DNA of 64,000 nucleotides, from the NCBI RefSeq assembly GCF_963169125.1, contig NC_084797.1:102325868-102389867 (forward strand), written 5' to 3'. The stretch's first letter is position 1. Each line of letters starts with the position of its first letter. This document shows positions 23,201 through 33,868 of the stretch, one piece after another. The translations under genes and the position numbers were made by a program. A model generated the notes under the pieces. That model ran no database searches. It saw only the letters and a program-made list of their open reading frames with translations, and was not told where the DNA came from. The DNA is from Humulus lupulus (taxonomy: Eukaryota; Streptophyta; Magnoliopsida; Rosales; Cannabaceae).

Positions 23201-24762
23201 GTCTCCTTCTTCTCCTTCTCTTCCACTTTCTCAACAAACAAGCCTTCCTCAGCCTGGCCTGAAGTTCCACTTCCCTCAGAAACCAACCCGTTTCCCCGCT
23301 GCCCTCCTGGAGGGTGTAAGACGGGCTGATAATTTTTTGAAGAGGCGGTTGGAGGCCGAGAAGGCTGTTACTCAGGGAAGGGCAGACAACCTGTCTGCCG
23401 TGAAGAGAGCTGAGCTGGTAGAAGGGGTGAGATCCCTTCACCCGGCTGGATCGGTTTTGGATGGCCCAGCCTTGGAGAAGAGGCTGGTGCCTAGGCTCGG
23501 ACGTGCATTGGCGCCGTTCGGAGCGGAGATGATGGAGGACATGGCCCTGAGCTTGTGTGAGCTCAATTCTGAGAAATGGGCCATCAGTAGCAGTAAGGAC
23601 CCGCTGTTGCTGACACATGCCGTAAAGCAGCAACTTTCTGGGGTAAGCTGTCAGTTGTTGTGTTCTGGGATCAATTGTCTTAGTACATTTGGTTCTACTT
23701 AACTCATTCTGTTGTCTTTCCTCGCAGGCCTCTCTCATCGCGGAACGCTTGTTCCGGGAGGTGGGTGCAGTTCTGGTTCAGCTGGAGGAGAGCCAGGTGG
23801 CTCGCCAGGCCTTGGAGGTGGAGAAGCAGAAACTGATCCAACAGGTCGAGAGCATAAAGGGGGAGGCTGTGGAGAAGATTAACCAGGCCCGGCGCAAGGC
23901 TGAAGAAGAGGCGGACAAGAAATATCTTGCCAAATATCAAGAGTACCGGGCCAGCGCGGAGAATGAGTTCAAGCAGCGGTCGGATGACTTGAAGGCCAAG
24001 AACTCTAAGCTCCAGGAAGAGCTATCCCAGGCCAGGGAGGAGAAGGATACCCTGGATGCCCGCTTGCAATCGAAAAATAATCTCCTCCTTAATCAGAACG
24101 AGGAATATGCCACTCTTCAGAAGAGGCTGCACGAGGAGGAGCAAGATCACAAGAGGAGCAAGGATCTCGCGTCTATGCAGGAGTTGGGGCTCGCTGAGAA
24201 GGATAAACAGATTGGAGCCTTGCAATTCGCTGTCAGAGGGCATGTGACCGAGAAGCGATCCTTGCTGGACCAAAATAAGGTGCAGTGCAAGGAGATTGAT
24301 TCCCTTAAGGGAGAGCGGGATGTATCCAAGACCGAGCTGGAAAAACTGAGGGCTCAATTGGCTGTCGCGGAGGCAAAGCTGGCGACCTCTGAGGCGGAGC
24401 GCTTGAAGGAGAAGGAAGATGCCGAGGTGGTGCTGAATAGAATGATTAATCTATCCCACGTGGTCCTCATGCACCAACTTTGGAAAATAAACCCGGAGGT
24501 AGTAGGCTACCTGGGAGAGGACGCCGCCGCCATGAGGGAAAAGATACAGGCGTGGGATCAAAGCCCAGAGGTGTTCATCCAGACTTATAACATCGACGAA
24601 CCTGCTGGAGCCCCCGAGGCAGAAGATCCCGAAGAGGCGAGGACCTCTGAACCTGCCAGTGATGAAGTTCCACCTTCCAATGAGCCGACTCCGCCAGCCC
24701 CAGTTGAAACCGCTGTCTCCGAGACCCCGGTCGTGGAAGCCGCTGCCACCCCCAGTGCTTGA
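20268..24762 (+). CDS. Antisense additional ORF of element B: spliced Transposase_28-like / coiled-coil protein, apparently intact
   Basis: Proposed exons are leader 20268-20363, leader 20450-20519, then coding 20988-21668, 21762-22445, 22597-23642 and 23728-24762. All introns are GT-AG. Joining 20519 (A) to 20988 (TG) makes an ATG in an ACC-ATG context. The coding sum is 3,447 nt, an exact multiple of three with no internal stop, giving 1,148 residues. The N-terminal third (for example NLFRNYGMLELY, LLAGWYIFCKSRDL, DLREYWFLTTG) resembles the plant 'putative gypsy-type transposon' domain (Transposase_28). Next come a low-complexity basic/Ser region, a polyglutamine stretch (about 22980-23120) and Pro-rich linkers. 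From 23728 follows a long heptad-type coiled coil rich in Glu, Lys and Leu, then an acidic Pro/Glu tail. Such antisense ORFs are known in Tat elements; their function is unknown. It lies downstream of pol and is read towards it. Confidence 0.8.
22980..23120 (+). repeat. CAG/CAA repeat coding polyglutamine
   Basis: Mixed CAG and CAA codons encode Q-rich runs in the third coding exon of the antisense gene. Runs like this often vary in length between copies. Confidence 0.85.
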
Positions 24763-25285
24763 AGGGGTCTTATCCTTTGTGTAATTTTTTTTTTCTTTAT
24801 TTTCCTTTGGGGCGAAGCTCCCTGTACTCTTTTTTAATTGCGGGAACATTACAGTTGTCCGGTCCGCAGGGCCTTCATTGTAATAATTGTAGACTTCTTC
24901 TTTCCTTTTCTGCTGAGTTCCTTGTTTAATTTTGTGCTTAGGGTAGAGACTTTTATACGATGGAAACTGCTGTAGGGGCGCATGAGGTTTAGGTTCCAAC
25001 GGCCAGAACCTATGCATTTCTAACTTGAAGCTCCAACGGCTTATGTCTTTTCCCACGTAGTTTCTAGGTTACGGAGGGTTCTTGGTTCCAACGGCCAGAC
25101 TCCCTCTTTCATCGTACTCAGCTTTCCTAAGGTAAATAGCCAATCCCGGGACTTGTAGTTATACCGTTCGCTGGGATGGCTAAGGTGACCTATTCCATCT
25201 TCCCATCACGATCTTTACAAAGCTTGCGAGGCCAACACTTAATACGATTCCGCGGGATGGTGCCGGAACGGGAGTTCTTTTAGTG
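24763..25285 (+). other. 3' UTR / spacer after the antisense gene of B
   Basis: Begins with a T-rich tract suited to plant 3' end formation. It contains repeated 'TTCCAACGGCCAGA' stretches (about 24995 and 25085). No ORF of note. Confidence 0.45.
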
Positions 25286-25760
25286 AGCGTCGCTAGACTT
25301 AGGGCTAGATCTTTGCGAAGCAAAACTAACTGTCGTTGCGGACCTCACGGTGGCCGACTTCAGGGACTTGGCATGAAGCCTTGCGAGGCAAAGTTCGTTG
25401 CGGTCGAGGAAATCGTCACGCCTACCATGTGCGATCCTGGAGCAGGGGCTTTGCAAAGCAAGGCCTGCTGGAATTGGGGGATCGATTATATTTGCTCCCA
25501 GAGCTGAAGCTTGCGATGCGAAGTTTGCAGTGGTCGAGGAGCTCGCCATGCATTATTTTGTGAGACCCGAAGCTGAAGCCTGCGAAGCAAAGCTTACAAC
25601 GGTCGCGGATCTTGCCATCTTTCGCCTTGCGGGACCCGGAGCTGGAGCTTGCGAAGCAAAGCTCTCAGCGGTCACGGATCTTGCCATGCATTACTTTATG
25701 AGACCCGGAGCTGAAGCTTGCGAAGCAAAGCTTTCAGCGGTCGCGGAGTATTCTGCGAAG
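25286..25760. repeat. About 70-bp tandem repeat array in the 3' region of B
   Basis: Copies beginning GAGCTGAAGCTTGCGAAGC recur near 25501, 25571, 25641 and 25711 (70-bp period), with more degenerate copies back to about 25290. Part of the unit matches a stretch of B's own gag at 30951-30990. Hypervariable 3' tandem arrays are known in Ogre/Tat elements and can seed satellite DNA. Confidence 0.85.
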
Positions 25761-26284
25761 GACTTGTCAGGAAGTTGGGGGTGTTTCGGCGTAGCTCTCT
25801 GAATGTGCCCCAACCTCCAGTCCTGTTCATCGCTGGGCTACACAGGAGATAATTTTCATGATGCATAATGGCAGATATTTTCATGGAAATTTTCACATAA
25901 CCACATAATGCACACATGACACGTAATGCAAATATGTTCATGGCAACAAATCAACCTAAGCTTAATCAATTTAAAAATTTCAAACACAATGCTAGCACAT
26001 AAGTGGTGTTCTCTTTATGTTTTGTTCAAGGGGCGTATGGCTATGCCTTAGCCATGTGTACCCCCCCAAGTGAGCATGGGGTCCGGACGTCTCCGGACCG
26101 CGTGGTCACTTGTTAAAACGCAGCTTGGAACAAAGGGATAAAAAATGCAGTAAAAGCGGAGTGAAACTCTCCGTGTTTTATTAAATTAGCCTGTTAGGCA
26201 TGTGTTTTACAGCTGGGAGGATTATCTCCATATTTTACATTTTTGCTACGTTCACCAAGGGCTTTCGACTAGATAGTCCGGGGC
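25761..26284. other. Spacer with internal polypurine tract, downstream of B integrase
   Basis: Non-coding. On the minus strand a CACTTGGGGGGGTACAC tract lies at about 26057-26073, some 210 bases beyond the integrase stop. Equivalent tracts occur in C and E. Confidence 0.6.
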
Positions 26285-27409
26285 CTACTGATAGTAACGG
26301 CGGAGGTGCTCCGCGTTCCAGGCGCGCGGGACTTTAGATCCGTCTAGTCTCTTTAAGTAATACGTCCCATGGCCCACTTTTTCTTGGAATTCATAGGGGC
26401 CTTCCCAGTTGGGTCCGAGGACTCCCACTCCCGGATCCTGCGTAGCAGGAAATACTCTCCGTAGGACAAGGTCCCCAACTTTGAATGTACGGCTCTTGAC
26501 TCTTGTGTTGAAGTGTCGGGCTATCTTGCCTTGGTACATTTTGAGTTGGACCTGTGACTGCTCCCGGAGCTCTTCGATCATGTCCAGGGACTCCTGGAGA
26601 AGGGCGTGGTTCCGGGTAGGGTCGTAGGTGTCCTGCCTGTGAGGGGGGATCATAGTTTCTACTGGGATGACGGCCTCGCAACCGAAGGTCATGGAATAAG
26701 GTGTGTGCCCCGTCGAAGTTCTCTCTGTTGTGCGATAGGCCCAAAGTACTCGCGGAAGCTCTTCCGGCCAGTGAGCCTTGCATGCTTGGAATTTTTTCTT
26801 CAACGTGGTCTTTAAGATTTTGTTCACTGCTTTGACTTGCCCATTAGCTTGAGGTCTGGCGACTGCGGAAAAGCTTTTGATGATTCCATGCGAAGCACAG
26901 AAATCCGTGAAATGCTCACTATCAAATTGCTTCCCGTTGTCGGACACAATTTTACATGGAAGCCCGAAGCGACACACTATATTCTTGATGACAAAGTCCA
27001 GTGCTTTCTTAGACGTGACCGTGTTCATAGGTTCAGCTTCAGCCCATTTGGTGAAGTAGTCTACCGCGACTATGGCATACTTCACTCCACCCCTTCCAGT
27101 TGGAAGGGAACCTACTAGGTCAATGCCCCAAACGGCGAACGGCCAGGGGCTGGTCATTAAGGTAATTTCTGTAGGCGGCGCTGGCACTGCTCACATTTTC
27201 TGACATAATCCACACAATCCTTCTTCATGGTGGGCCAGAAGTATCCTTGACGAAGGATCTTTTTGGAGAGGCTCAGCTCGGAGGTATGGTCGCCACAGAA
27301 GCCTCCGTAAATCTCATGGATGATGGTGCTGATTTCGGTTCCAGCAACACACCAAAGGACGGGTATGGACAACCCCCTGCGGTAAAGCTTTCCATCCATA
27401 ACCACGTAT
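26285..27409 (-). pseudogene. Integrase of element B (catalytic Glu replaced)
   Basis: The N-terminal zinc-binding part is at 27405-27157 (HEIYGGFCGDH, then CEQCQ). A one-base frameshift near 27175-27187 separates it from the core at 27187-26285. The core shows the first Asp in WGIDLVG and the second in SDNGKQF. The third catalytic residue is lost: the block reads QANGQVKAVNK where family members, including element E here, have Glu before the Ala. The C-terminal part has the RTFKVGDLVLRRV and GPNWEGPYEF blocks and ends AEHLRRYYQ. TGA at 27410-27412 cuts it off from the upstream pol frame. Integrase inserts the cDNA into the genome; this copy should be inactive. Confidence 0.9.
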
Positions 27410-27412
27410 CAG

Positions 27413-29019
27413 GGAGCTTGATATCGGAGCTTTCTTGCGTCAGCTTTATTAGTGGGGAGCTCTCCGGTGGTGAGAAATCTGAGGATGGGTCCTATCCAGG
27501 AATGGGAATGGTCGATGATGGCGTTTACCCTCTGTGTCTCAGTACTAGGTGCTTCTAAGTGCCCGATGGGCACTAGGCCATATTGTTCAATCTCCGGGTC
27601 TGTTGCAAGCTTGGCCAGTGTGTCCGCGAGTGAATTCTAGTCCCGGGGGACCTGGCAGATTTGGTAGCCTTTGAAATGCTGCAGGAGGCCGCGGGAGAGA
27701 GACACGTAAGCAGCCATTTTTTCGCCTTTCGTCTGGTATTCTCCGGATATTTGGTTTACCACAAGTAGGGAGTCGCTGTATACTTCGATTTTTTGGGCTC
27801 CGACTTCTCGGGCCAGTTGTAATCCAGCTAGCATGGCTTCGTGTTCTGCCTCGTTGTTGGATGCTGGGAACGTGAAACGGATGGCGCTCTGGAGCTGATG
27901 CCCTTGGGGAGAAATTAGGATAACCCCTGCTCCAGCTCCTTTTTCATTTGAGGCTCCATCTACATAGACCTTCCATGTGGGAAGTTCCGGGACAGGATCT
28001 TCCGGGAGGTCATTCATTCCTGAGCAATCCACAATAAAGTCCGCGAGAGCTTGGCCTTTTATGGAGACACGTGGCTGGTAGTGGATGTCAAACTGGCTCA
28101 GTTCCATGGCCCATTTAAGTAATCTGCCAGAAGACTCGGGCTTCTGCAAGACTTGCCGGAGAGGGTGGTTGGTGAGTACTCTGATGGTGTGCGCCTGGAA
28201 ATAGGGCCTTAGCTTCCGCGAAGCGATTAGCAAGCAGAGGGAGAGTTTCTCGATCATTGAATATCTGGACTCGGCGTCCAGTAACCTCTTGCTCACGTAA
28301 TACACAGGGAGCTGGAGACGGCCGTCTTCCCGGACGAGAGCGGCACTTATGGCATGCTTTGTCACAGCTAAGTACAAGAACAACACCTCTCCTTCGACAG
28401 GTTTGGACAGAATGGGAGCTCGAGTTAGATGTTCCTTGAGGTGTTGGAAGGCTGCTTCGCATTCGGGGGTCCACTCGAACCTCTTGTTTCCTCGCAACAC
28501 ATTGAAGAAGGGGACACATTTGTCAGTGGCCTTAGATACGAAGCGGCTGAGAGCAGCTATCCTTCCGGTAACGCTTTGGACATCCTTATGCTTCCGGGGA
28601 GAAGGCATATCTATGAACGCCTTAATTTTCTCAGGGTTGGCCTCCACTCCGCGGGAGCTGACAATGAAACTGAGGAACTTCCCAGACGAGACCCCGAAAG
28701 TACATTTCTTCGGATTCAGTTTCATTCCGTACTTTCGGATCACGGCGAAAGATTCCTCAAGGTCGTCACTGTGGTCCCCGGAGGTCTTGGATTTCACCAA
28801 CATGTCGTCTACATACACCTCCATGTTCCTCCCCAGCTGGTCCTTGAACATCTTGTTTACTAGACGCTGGTATGTCGCCCCAGCGTTCTTCAAACCGAAA
28901 GGCATGACCACGTAACAGTAGACACCCTTGTCCGTGGGGAAGCAGGTGTGTTCCTGGTCCCCGACATGCATCTTGATCTGGTTGTATCCAGAGTATGCAT
29001 CCATGAAGGATAAGAGTTC
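27413..29019 (-). pseudogene. Reverse transcriptase, RNase H and second RNase H-like domain of element B
   Basis: The open part is 29004-27637. Reverse transcriptase fingers/palm include PFGLKNAGATYQRLVN and the catalytic YVDD at residues about 64-67. RT-linked RNase H follows (WTPECEAAFQHLK to ALADFIVDCS). A second RNase H starts about residue 345 (VYVDGASNEKGAGAG, SNNEAEHEA, YSDSLLVVNQ). Two RNase H domains mark the Tat clade. TAG at 27637-27639 stops the frame before the linker to integrase. Upstream, TAG at 29020-29022 separates it from the first part of the RT. Confidence 0.92.
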
Positions 29020-31959
29020 CTACCCGGAAGTAGCGTCTACCATCTGATCGATTCGCGGAAGAGGGAAACAGTCTTTTGGGCAGGCTTTGTTCAGGTCCGT
29101 GAAGTCAATACACATTCTCCAGGACCCATTGGGTTTCGGGACCAGAACCGGGTTGGCCAACCACACGGGATAGAGTGACTCCTGGAGAAAGCCTATGGAC
29201 ATCAGCTTGTCCACTTCAGCTTTGACTGCTTCGGCCCTCACTGGGTCTAACGGCCTCCTCTTTTGGCGAACTGGAGTTGCAGATGGGTCTATGTTGAGTG
29301 CGTGGCACGCAACATTAGGATTAATCCCCGTCATATCAGCGTGGCACCATGCCAGGATATCCTGATTATTCTTCACAGTGCCCACGATCTTTTCTCGAAT
29401 GGCCGATGGAAGGTTTTTCCCCACCTGAATGACTTTGGTGGGATCTCCCGAGTTGAGGATCACCTCTTCGACTTCCTCCATCAGCTCTATCGCCCTCTCG
29501 ACCCCCACTCTAGGGTTGAGTTCGTCAACGTATGCCCCTTGGGCACCCCCAGTTTCTGGTAAATCCTCCGCCAAAGGTGCGGCAACAATCGCCTCCTGGA
29601 CCGTGTAGACGGATCGGACGGAGACGTTATAACAGCTTCGTGCACTTCGTTGGTCTCCTCGGAGGGTGCCGATACGCCCGTTGTCGCATGGAAACTTCAA
29701 GCATAAGTGGCGTATCGAGGTTATGGCCCCAACATCGATTAGGACCGGTCGGCCTAGGATGGCATTATACGCCGTGGGACAGTCGACCACCACGAATGTG
29801 CAGTGCTTGAAGGCACAAGCGTCGCGGTCTCCTCTGAGGGTGACTGGAAGTTGAATTTTTCCTAAGGGCATGAGTGCATCCCCATTGAACCCCTGAAGCT
29901 GGATGGGGCATGGGGTCAGATCTGTCTCGGTTAATCCGATCGCGTGAAAGGCAGCTTTGAAGAGGATGTTTACGGAGCTTCCATTATCGACTAGGATCCG
30001 TGACACCTTCTTATTGGCGATCTGGGCTTCCACGACGAGGGGATCGTTGTGGGGGAAGTGCACATGTCGGGCGTCATCTTCCGTGAAGGTGATGGGAAGA
30101 TCCATCATTCGGGGACGCTGAGCAGGTGACTGAACCAAGGCGCACATCTCCCCGGTGTGTTCTAACTCCCTCAAGTACCTTTTCCGGGAGTTACGGGTGC
30201 TTCCGGCAAGGTGCGGTCCTCCGGAAATGGTGGCTACGTGTTCGTCAACGGGTGGCGGAGCAAGGCCAGGCGGATATGGTTTTCCGGGTCCTGGAGTCAA
30301 CATGGCAATGGGTGCCGGAGAGGTCGGAGCAGGAAGCGCTGGGAACTGAGATCCGGGAGCTTGGGGGTGACCGGCTCTAGGAGCGCTAGCGGTCCCCCTC
30401 TGTCCTGGAGAGTATGCAGCTCCGTGAACTACTCCCTGTCCGGGATAGATTATGGGTATCCTTACCCATTGACCGAGGTGTCCCGCTCTTGCCAGGGACT
30501 CAATCTCATCCTTCAGCTGAAGGCATTCGTTTGTGGTGTGCCCCATGTCTCCATGGAACTCACACCTCTTATTGGAGTCTCGCGGGCGCCTTCCTCCGTG
30601 AGACACTTTCGGGGGCTTCCTGTAGTTGACCATATTACAGGTCGCCCGATAGACATTCTCTCGTGAGTCTATCAAACTGGCGTACTCCGTGAACTTGGGC
30701 TCATAGTTCTTCCGGGGTTTCTTTGAATGGTCCCCCCGGTTGGAGTTTCTTCCGCCTCGTCTATTCCACGATTGGCTCAGATTTTGTTCTGGGCCTTCCG
30801 CTTGTGGTTGCGACGGGCCGGGAGCGATACTACATCCGGTTTGTACAGCTCCGTATCCAGAGAAATGGGTTTGACTCGGCGTCTGAGCAGACGCGGAAGG
30901 CCCATACACGCTTGGAGTGAACTGGGCTCCTGGAAGTGTGAGGGTTGGTGCGGGAGCTTGCGAAGCAAAGCTCGGTGCAGTCACGGAGGGCGTCGGAGCT
31001 GGGGGAACTCCAAAGGCCTGTTGGTAGGCATCCTCAAGGTTGATGATTCCCTGAGCTTTTGATATGAATTCGGACAGAGTTTCTGCTCGTCTCCTTTGCA
31101 TTTCTCCCCATAGCAGGGAGCCGACGGTAAGCCCCGATTGAAGGGCGATTAGCTTCATGTCATCGCTGACCTTGGTCTTAGCAGCAGCTTCCATCATTCT
31201 TTGAATGAAAGCTTTGAGGCTCTCATTGGGTAGCTGCTTGATGTTGGTTAAGGAACCAACCTCCATGTCGTGGTCCCGGGCAGCAATGAACTGCCTCCTG
31301 AATGCGGACTGTAGCTCCTTCCAACTGTGGATGGATCCGGGAGCTAATCTTTTCCACCAGTCCTCCGCGGACTTGGTAAGGGTGAGTGAGAAGCACATGC
31401 ATTTGGCATCCTCACTGACGCGCGCCACTTGCATCATCTTGTTGTATTTAGCTAGATGGGTGCGCGGGTCTGTCCTCCCCTCATATAATTCTATATGAGG
31501 CATTTTGAAGTTCTCCGGGAGGGGCGTTTCCGCGATCCTCTGAATACATGGTTCCGGGTCTTCCTCCTCAGAGTCTGACAGGGCCTCACTTTGCTTCCGG
31601 ACCAGCTTGGTCAGGGCAGCGATCTGTTCCTCGAGCCTCTTTGTATCGCTCTCCAGGAGGTCACGTCCCCGGAGCTTGTCGTTGAGATGATTTCGCAGGT
31701 CATCTCCGTGAGGCCGGGCCTTTTCATACTTGGCCTCCAACCTTCTTCTTAGGTCCACCGTGGACCAGCTATCTTCGGAGTGCGTGTCCGCAGCCCGACC
31801 GTCCTGGTTGACGGAATCACTAGGGCGGTTGTTCCTTCCCTTAGGCCTGGGTGCCTTAGCACCGGGCCCTTTAGGCACAGAGTGCCCCCTTGGGGCTGAA
31901 GGACGTCTGGGCTTAGGAGCGCCAGAGACCTTCTGCGCGCGGGGGGGGGGGGGGGGGGG
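29020..31959 (-). pseudogene. gag, protease and N-terminal reverse transcriptase of element B
   Basis: One long open frame (952 residues from 31878). The capsid region starts around residue 120 ([13 protein letters not shown], then [12 protein letters not shown] and [11 protein letters not shown]). A nucleocapsid zinc knuckle [14 protein letters not shown] is near residue 440. The aspartic protease has [13 protein letters not shown] near 630 and [11 protein letters not shown] near 710. The RT N-terminus has [20 protein letters not shown]. The frame ends at TAG 29020-29022 just before the 'ELLSFMDAYSG' region. Its upstream end is thrown out of frame at the 19-G homopolymer (31941-31959). The capsid packages RNA, and protease cuts the polyprotein. 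Confidence 0.92.
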
Positions 31960-32534
31960 CAGTCGGCCTGGTGATTCACGCCTTTAGGAGGTGCAGGGGC
32001 GTTAGTGCGCACAGGCTCCCCAACTTTTTCTTTGCCCTTGTTAGGGGCGGCTTTGGATGGCCCAGCAGCGGCGGGATCTGGCATGGTGGCATCAGCACCA
32101 CCTAAAACAGAGGCGTCCTCGTCCGAGTCGCCTAGATCTCCAAACTTGCTTTGGAGGCGTTCCATCATGTGCTGCATTTTTTCGGAGACGCGCTCCTGCT
32201 CAGCAAGCTTGGCCTTAGTGGTCACCAGTTCTTCGGCTACTTGGACCAGTTCTGGATCCTTCTCGTAGTAGTAGCCGTCTTTGTAGTAACCGTCTCAGAC
32301 ATACTCTTCTTCATTTTCTAAATATGTCGTATCTTCGGTACTGACCCGATCCTGGCGGGATGTCGGGTCTTCACCTTGGTAGTCCGAGTCGTGGGTACTT
32401 TCTCCTTCGGTCTGGGCTGCCGAGGGTTCGTTTTGTACCGCATCTTCCATCATAGTATCGGGGTTGACCCTAGCATTCTTGTCAACTGCGGATTTTCTCG
32501 TAGTCACCATCTTTTCAGTACGGAGTGAATACAA
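31960..32534 (-). pseudogene. N-terminal leader of gag of element B
   Basis: Open from an ATG at 32534 (another at 32507) to a TGA at 32295-32297. It then resumes in the same frame (coiled-coil-like LAEQERVSEKMQHMMERLQ) up to the 19-G tract, where the frame shifts into the main gag. Acidic and Ser/Thr rich. One stop and one homopolymer frameshift separate it from the rest; the latter may be a sequencing error. Confidence 0.7.
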
Positions 32535-32576
32535 AAAACGTACACAGAAAAAGAGCTGACTAACAACTCCCTACAG

Positions 32577-32597
32577 CTCTCAATGAAAGCACCAAAA
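32577..32597 (-). promoter_or_regulatory. Primer-binding site of element B
   Basis: Minus-strand TGGTGCTTTCATTGAGAGC sits within a few bases of the 5' LTR boundary at 32598. It is identical to the sites of elements C and F. Confidence 0.75.
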
Positions 32598-33477
32598 TGT
32601 TTACCGAGTTTTTCGGAAACAAATACAAACAAAATAATAAAAAGGTAAGAACTGTAGAAGTGCAGAAATATAAATAGACAAACAGGTTTTTTACGTGGTT
32701 CAGGCGTTAACGAGCCCTAGTCCACGAGTCGATGTTATTATACTTGTAGAGAATTACAGTAAAATGGCTGGTGTACAAGAACCTCACAAACTCACAATGT
32801 TTCTCTCGGGTTCTCTTGAAGAAGATGAAGCTAGAGAGATTTTGGCAGAGTTCTTGCTATTTTTTCTGTTGGCCTCCCCCCCCTATCGTAAAATGAGGAG
32901 GTCTTTATAGCTAGGGTTTTGGATTAGGTTTTACTCTGCCCCCATGAGTCTTAATTACACCAGCCGTAAATAGGGGATACAATTACCGTAGTCACATGGC
33001 TACAAGGCTCTATGTAGGTATAATTACATGAAAATATGGGGAATGTAAAAAGGCAGCTGTCTTTTCTAGGCTGTCAGCGGAACAGTAGGCGAAAAGGCAC
33101 TTTTAGGCGTGCTGGGATGTGTGCGGCCTCGACCTGTCAGGCGGGATCCTGTGTCAGGTGAGTATCATTCCAACTATGCCTCCTCCGTGACTCGACCGCT
33201 TGGTCTTCTTCCGTGCGAGGCACGGAACTGTATCCGCGAAGGTAACCTGAAGAGCTTCTCCTGGAAGGACCTTCCCCGAAGGATATCCCTTCGGGAGTCC
33301 GGGAGAATTGACGAGCTTCCGGGTCGCGGTTGCTTGAAAGAGTGTGCTAGACACTAAACGGGAGAGGCAAAGCCTTTCTGTCCATCCGCGAGCCCTGGTC
33401 ACCCTTCGTGAAAGACTTTGATAATTCTGCTTCCCCGAGGCTATCCATCTAAACGCTATCCGGAAATCTGGATAACA
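32598..33477 (-). repeat. 5' LTR of element B
   Basis: 880-bp copy of 18883-19770 with few substitutions; the C-run has 8 rather than 15 bases. TSD TGTTC follows at 33478-33482. Confidence 0.95.
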
Positions 33478-33482
33478 TGTTC

Positions 33483-33868
33483 AATATGTTATAATTATTT
33501 ATTAATTTATTTTTGTCAATTTCTTTAAAATTGAAATAGAAAATAAATTAAAAAATTATGAGAAATTATAACCAATGACCTCCATTTTAGGTTGGTAAGT
33601 AATAAACGTCCCTTATTTTTAAGTTAGTGTTAAATAGTCATTTTTTTTTCAATTCTTCTATTTTATTATATTTTTGAATGTCCAATTCTTTTCTCTCTCT
33701 CTTCTTTTTTTTTAAAAAAAAATAAAATGAAAATGAAAAGCATATAATTTAATATCCCTATATATCTATATTAATTTTATTTTAAAATTTATTAATTTTT
33801 TTCGATTTTTAAGTGTTGTTAGTATATTATTTTCCATCTTAGCATATATATTTTTTGTGTTATGGTAT
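33483..33868. other. AT-rich spacer
   Basis: No gene or element end is recognised between element B's duplication and element D's LTR. Confidence 0.5.

Larger units (their letters stand above)
18883..33477 (-). mobile_element. Element B: complete Tat-lineage Ty3/gypsy retrotransposon with an antisense gene
   Basis: Identical 5-bp duplications TGTTC lie at 18878-18882 and 33478-33482. The LTRs are 888 and 880 bp. Reading on the minus strand: 5' LTR, primer-binding site, gag, protease, reverse transcriptase, RNase H, a second RNase H-like domain, integrase, internal polypurine tract, tandem array, oppositely oriented spliced gene, polypurine tract, 3' LTR. Dual RNase H plus an antisense additional ORF is the known hallmark of the Tat clade (Ogre/Retand type). 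By eye the LTRs differ at roughly eight to ten bases plus homopolymer length, so insertion is recent. Gag-pol nevertheless carries several stops and frameshifts. Confidence 0.95.

Noticed and set aside
22511..23286. Leu- and Val-rich minus-strand ORFs opposite the polyQ region
   Set aside because: Mirror frames of CAG/CAA repeats in the antisense gene.
18883..33477. Endogenous pararetrovirus
   Set aside because: LTRs, TSDs, an integrase and dual RNase H fit a Tat Ty3/gypsy element; no movement or coat protein motifs were seen.
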